Source: Akkermansiaceae bacterium (lineage in GTDB: Bacteria > Verrucomicrobiota > Verrucomicrobiia > Verrucomicrobiales > Akkermansiaceae). From it: 45,998 nt of DNA. The position numbers and the translations under genes were made by a program. Below the pieces are notes generated by a model that saw only the letters and a program-made list of their open reading frames with translations, was not told the DNA's origin and made no database searches. Below are positions 42,977 to 45,998 of this stretch, piece after piece (the first letter of the stretch is position 1; the number at the start of each line of letters is the position of its first letter). The stretch is from NCBI GenBank assembly GCA_903919975.1, contig CAIXKE010000072.1, positions 1 through 45,998 on the forward strand, written 5' to 3'.

Positions 42977-44401
42977 TCAGCAAACTCGCAAGCATTCGAT
43001 GCCTAGAAGCTGGCCGAGTTTGCTGATTTTCCCGGCAACATGACCGATGCCGACGGCACAGTGGTGCGCTGGGCCTTGCACATTCCAGTCATTCACGAAT
43101 CTCCGAGCTCCTATCGAGAAACGATAACGGGAATTGGTATTTCCAATCTCCAGAATCGGACCAGCCACCGACTCGCCCTCGGCCATGAGAAACTTGAGTT
43201 TTCCATCCACCGTCTGAACCACACTGAGCAGCGTGACCGGCCCGTGCTTGACCGACATTTCAACGGACAATCCCCGGCCCACCTTGCCATGATACACTTC
43301 GAGAGGACGGACTTTAGTCTTACCCTCGGCAATCGCGATGTGCCCCGGTCCATCGTGGCCCATGATCACGATGTCGTCGTTCCAATCCAATGCATAATAC
43401 TCAGTGAACGAGCCGCCAACTCCCAAAGAATCGAGAATTTTCATCGCCTGCACGTTCTTGATCTCCATCTCTCCGGCGACTGGAATACCTCTTGCTGTTA
43501 AAAGCGAGTTGCCGAGAATAATTGATGAGATGGCATCCTCGTTCTCCACATTACCGATGCCCATGTAATAATATGCGAGCGACCCGAGATCGTGAATTGC
43601 CACGAGCCGGTCCAAGGCCACGGATGTCCTGGCAGCGCTTTCCAGCTCAATGCGGGAGCAATCATTCTGAACATCGAAGGTCGTTTGGAAATCCATGACC
43701 CGTGCGGCGATCTCCTCATCGGTGACCTCACGTCGCAGTGCGGATAACTCATCGACCTCAATGATCTCCATATGCCCGCCAAAGTACGCGCATTGCTGAG
43801 TCAGATCCGAATAGATATCCAGCATGCCACTGTAATAGTGCCCCATCACGCCAAGACGGTTGTGAAACATGACACCCGCGACACGAGCGGCGTCGATCCA
43901 ATCATCCACCTCGTTCCAGCAGACCGGATCATCGTTGAGCTGACCGGTAATCTGATGAAAATCAATCCGAGATCGGTTGAACACATTGGCGATCTCAGGC
44001 ACCGGACAAGCGCCGCAATTCGCCAGCCACTCGCCGGTCATTTTCGTCCGATCCCCCATCTTGTTGAAGCGGCCGTAGTCGATGGCAGCATCGGGTGAAA
44101 GATTGAGGATGATCACGGGTACCTTGGCGCGCTGGACCACGGGCAGGACGGTAGATGAGAGCGCATAGGTGGTGACATATAGGAAAATCAGGTCTACATC
44201 CGCGCGGCGGAACGCATGTCCGGCATCGAAGGCCTTGGGAACCGTATCCACTAATCCGAGATTAACGATTTCCACGCCGTCACGAGAGAGCTTGGAATGA
44301 ACTGTCGCCAGATAGCCTTCAAGACGCTCTTTCAGTAATGGAAACTGGGGCCAATAGGTATCTAGGCCGATGCCGAATAATCCGATGCGTGTATGTGACA
44401 T
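42977..44401 (-). CDS. L-fucose/L-arabinose isomerase-fold protein
   Basis: 474 residues, cytoplasmic (no signal peptide). The N-terminal RIGLFGIGLDTYWPQFPLL, the DVDLIFLYVTTYALSSTVLP and VPVIILNLSP segments and the C-terminal GPGHIAIAEGKTKVRPLEVY and VQGPAHHCAVGIGHV match the AraA/FucI-related ketol isomerases, which convert aldoses such as L-arabinose, L-fucose or related deoxysugars to ketoses with a divalent metal. GGHMEIIEVDEL and GEMEIKNVQAMKIL carry the expected acidic residues. In a locus rich in putative alpha-L-rhamnosidases an L-rhamnose or L-fucose substrate is attractive, but this is inference; the group also includes members of unknown activity. It is transcribed divergently from the AraC-type gene, with 182 bp between the starts, and is the first gene of the long leftward series. 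Confidence 0.85.
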   Translation of the reverse strand: MSHTRIGLFGIGLDTYWPQFPLLKERLEGYLATVHSKLSRDGVEIVNLGLVDTVPKAFDAGHAFRRADVDLIFLYVTTYALSSTVLPVVQRAKVPVIILNLSPDAAIDYGRFNKMGDRTKMTGEWLANCGACPVPEIANVFNRSRIDFHQITGQLNDDPVCWNEVDDWIDAARVAGVMFHNRLGVMGHYYSGMLDIYSDLTQQCAYFGGHMEIIEVDELSALRREVTDEEIAARVMDFQTTFDVQNDCSRIELESAARTSVALDRLVAIHDLGSLAYYYMGIGNVENEDAISSIILGNSLLTARGIPVAGEMEIKNVQAMKILDSLGVGGSFTEYYALDWNDDIVIMGHDGPGHIAIAEGKTKVRPLEVYHGKVGRGLSVEMSVKHGPVTLLSVVQTVDGKLKFLMAEGESVAGPILEIGNTNSRYRFSIGARRFVNDWNVQGPAHHCAVGIGHVAGKISKLGQLLGIECLRVC

Positions 44402-44475
44402 ATAAATGAAGTCAGGGTTAGCACGGGCTCGCCCGCTCAGGTTTAAAATGCGCCGCGGAGTCAGTTGGCACCATA

Positions 44476-44505
44476 CACGATTTGATCCATTCCTTTCACG
44501 ATTTG
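44476..44505. promoter_or_regulatory. Candidate AraC-type operator (direct repeats 21 bp apart)
   Basis: CACGATTTG occurs at 44476-44484 and again at 44497-44505, exactly 21 bp apart (two helical turns), followed by A-T-C-C and C-C-T-T. AraC-family activators commonly bind direct half-sites at this spacing. The pair lies in the divergent region between the isomerase-fold gene and the AraC-type gene. Function is inferred. Confidence 0.6.
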
Positions 44506-44546
44506 CCTTGTCGCGTCGTTTGTAAGATGGCTGGAGTTTGCCAACG

Positions 44547-44570
44547 GTGTTGATCGTAGAGATTCAACAC
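44547..44570. promoter_or_regulatory. Inverted repeat in the AraC-type gene leader
   Basis: GTGTTGA and TCAACAC (10-base loop) end 13 bp before the ATG of the AraC-type gene. It may be a second operator or a 5' hairpin hiding the start region. Confidence 0.35.
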
Positions 44571-44583
44571 CTCCCTAAACCTC

Positions 44584-45477
44584 ATGATTTCAAGTCCAAG
44601 ATTCTTTAGATATCTGCCCCGTAACCCCAACAGTGACGACTGGGGAGCTACGGCTCTGGATGCAGGCCATGGCACCGTGCCCCCCGGGTCGGATTACCCT
44701 CTTCCCGGTCATCCCGAGGATCACTCGTTCACTTGGGAAAAAGGCCGCTGCCTCAACGCTTACACAGTTGTTTACATCACGGCCGGTCGCGGAATCTTCG
44801 ATTCGAAACTTACAGGGGAAGTCGCTGTGGAAGCGGGATCGGTTTTTCTCGTTTTCCCTCACGTCTGGCATCGCTATCGACCGGCGCGGGAAACCGGCTG
44901 GGACGAATACTGGGTGGAAGCCGAAGGCGGACTTCTCGAAGCCGCTGTCCGCCGTTCGGGATTTCAGCCCGCCTCGCCGGTGATGCGTGTCGGCCATGAC
45001 GACGGACTGTTGCGTTGTTTCCTAGATATTGCGGACACCATCAAACAGGAGAATCCGGGCTTCGAACCGATCATCGCCATGCGCTCGCTTGAAATCGTGG
45101 CGCGCATTCGCAGCTTGCTGGAAATTTCCAGTGCCGTCGGAGTCACCACTTCTGAAAAACTCGTAAGGCAGGCACAACTCAAAATGTTGGAAGCGATGGG
45201 TGAGACTGTCGATTTCCAGCTACTCGCCAAGCAAATCGGCATGAGCTATTCCAACTTTCGCAGAGTCTTCAAAAAAGAAACTGGGCACGCCCCGGGCGAA
45301 TATTTCATCGAAATGAAAATAAATCGTGCCAAGCAGTTACTGCTCTCTGACAAGTCCATCCAAGAAGTCGCCGACCTTCTCGGCTTCGATTCCACCTATT
45401 ACTTTTCCAGGCTTTTCAAGTCCCGCACTGGCAGTTCCCCCAGCACATTCCGACCGGACGGCAAACGCGGAACATAA
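44584..45477 (+). CDS. AraC-family transcriptional regulator
   Basis: A 297-residue sugar-responsive activator, the only credible plus-strand gene. The N-terminal cupin-type sensor domain covers about residues 20-165 (GSDYPLPGHPEDHSFTWEKG, YIITAGRG-like VVYITAGRGIFDSK, AGSVFLVFPHVWHRYRP). The C-terminal pair of helix-turn-helix motifs spans about 195-295: VDFQLLAKQIGMSYSNFRRV and KSIQEVADLLGFDSTYYFSR, ending FKSRTGSSPSTFRP, the AraC signature. It is divergent from the isomerase-fold gene, whose region contains direct repeats with AraC-type spacing, so control of that promoter is likely. The inducer is unknown. Confidence 0.93.
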   Translation: MISSPRFFRYLPRNPNSDDWGATALDAGHGTVPPGSDYPLPGHPEDHSFTWEKGRCLNAYTVVYITAGRGIFDSKLTGEVAVEAGSVFLVFPHVWHRYRPARETGWDEYWVEAEGGLLEAAVRRSGFQPASPVMRVGHDDGLLRCFLDIADTIKQENPGFEPIIAMRSLEIVARIRSLLEISSAVGVTTSEKLVRQAQLKMLEAMGETVDFQLLAKQIGMSYSNFRRVFKKETGHAPGEYFIEMKINRAKQLLLSDKSIQEVADLLGFDSTYYFSRLFKSRTGSSPSTFRPDGKRGT

Positions 45478-45838
45478 CAAGAAAAATGAGTGTGTTGGTT
45501 GACAGCCTCTGAGCGTCCAGCATTGATCCACGCTTCATCGCTCCCTGATGATGCGAATGCAATGTATCTCATTGCTGATGCGCGTGACAGATTGCGCGAT
45601 GATATCGCTTTTATCGTGCAGCTCCGCAAATCCCCAGAATCAGGATTTTCATTCATCCTGAAATCTGCAGTTGGAGGATGCGCTTGAGTTTTCACATACT
45701 GACTGGGTGACACCCGACTCAAAACACAACAAGAGAATGAGGCAAATCTTTCGGCGGCGACAAAAGGCGACATTCGGGCACGAATAATTTTTCTGTTAGC
45801 CTCAAATCGCCAAAAACTCTTATGGGAGCAGGCGCGTC
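45478..45838. other. Stretch right of the AraC-type gene, no gene seen
   Basis: No credible reading frame. A weak hairpin (CAGGAT...ATCCTG, about 45641-45660) lies 160 bp beyond the AraC-type stop. Short frames on either strand here lack family features. Confidence 0.45.
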
Positions 45839-45998
45839 CGACTGGATTGCCTACATTGGCTTTCCCAATCTGCACCCTCCGGGTGATTTCTAAAGGCGCG
45901 AAGCGCGCCCGACTGGATTGCCTCCGCCGGCTTTCCCAATCTGCACCCTCCGGGTGATTTCTAAAGGCGCGAAGCGCGCCCGACTGGATTGCCTCCGC
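45839..45998. repeat. 71-bp tandem repeat running off the window
   Basis: Units begin CGACTGGATTGCCT at 45839, 45910 and 45981 (exact 71-bp period); the third is cut by the window end. The first unit differs slightly (CTACATTGG for CTCCGCCGG). Each unit contains two inverted repeats: CACCCTCCGGGTG and GGCGCGAAGCGCGCC. There are no unique spacers, so it is not a CRISPR array. Confidence 0.9.

Noticed and set aside
45399-45875. 158-residue minus-strand frame beyond the AraC-type gene
   Set aside because: It overlaps the 3' end of the AraC-type gene antisense and shows no family features.
45839-45998. CRISPR array
   Set aside because: The repeated unit is 71 bp head-to-tail with no variable spacers and no cas genes nearby.
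1-45998. tRNA, rRNA and insertion sequences
   Set aside because: No cloverleaf-like tRNA, rRNA segment, transposase frame or paired terminal inverted repeats were recognised by eye, although a dedicated scan could not be run.

Overview
The window is a 46-kb carbohydrate-utilisation region, most likely from a member of the Verrucomicrobiota. The evidence is a combination common in the PVC group: a Tat-exported DUF1501 protein next to a PSCyt1/PSCyt2/PSD1 (DUF1549/DUF1553) lipoprotein, three very large GH106-type proteins, a sulfatase, secreted Tat-type GFO/IDH/MocA and ThuA proteins, a GC-rich sequence and few recognisable Shine-Dalgarno sites. Genus and species cannot be fixed from the sequence alone. 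Every credible protein gene lies on the minus strand except one AraC-type regulator at the right end, so the region is transcribed from right to left.

Layout in transcription order, right to left. 45.5-46.0 kb: no gene, but the start of a 71-bp tandem repeat. 44.6-45.5 kb: AraC regulator (+), divergent from an L-fucose/L-arabinose isomerase-fold protein (43.0-44.4 kb). 40.7-42.7 kb: a large secreted protein of unrecognised family. 40.0-40.2 kb: relic of a DUF1080 gene. 35.7-39.7 kb: GH106-type protein with a LamG-like insertion. 32.9-35.6 kb: two tandem secreted beta-propeller-like proteins. 31.0-32.4 and 30.0-31.0 kb: Tat-exported GFO/IDH/MocA oxidoreductase and ThuA-like protein. 26.3-29.9 kb: GH2 enzyme and a detached C-terminal module, apparently split by a frameshift. 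25.7-26.2 kb: relic of an FAD-dependent oxidoreductase. 19.7-25.6 kb: a compact hexose operon (GntR, sugar-porter MFS, ROK kinase, class I mannose-6-phosphate isomerase, cupin-type glucose-6-phosphate isomerase, cupin-type mannose-6-phosphate isomerase). 19.1-19.5 kb: sulfatase relic. 16.6-19.0 kb: histidine kinase and LuxR-type response regulator. 9.5-16.4 kb: two further GH106-type proteins. 7.6-9.4 kb: sulfatase. 6.2-7.4 kb: PfkB-type kinase. 1.4-6.2 kb: PSCyt/PSD1 lipoprotein and DUF1501 protein. 0.2-1.3 kb: aldose 1-epimerase.

A coherent reading is that secreted GH106, GH2, propeller and sulfatase enzymes take apart a rhamnose- and probably sulfate-containing polysaccharide. The aldose epimerase, isomerases, kinases and MFS porter would then feed the released sugars (including mannose or glucose) into glycolysis. 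Three regulators (AraC, GntR, two-component) appear to control separate blocks, and candidate operators are visible for AraC and GntR. The substrate is inferred from enzyme families only.

The most unusual aspect is the genomic texture. A 100-240-bp leader element is repeated upstream of several different enzyme genes, and two copies carry vestiges of the 3' end of a LuxR response-regulator gene. The last 46 bp of one GH106 gene recur exactly behind thuA. Several truncated genes are scattered between intact ones. The region looks like a mosaic built by duplication, deletion and recombination of [two-component system - leader - enzyme] modules.
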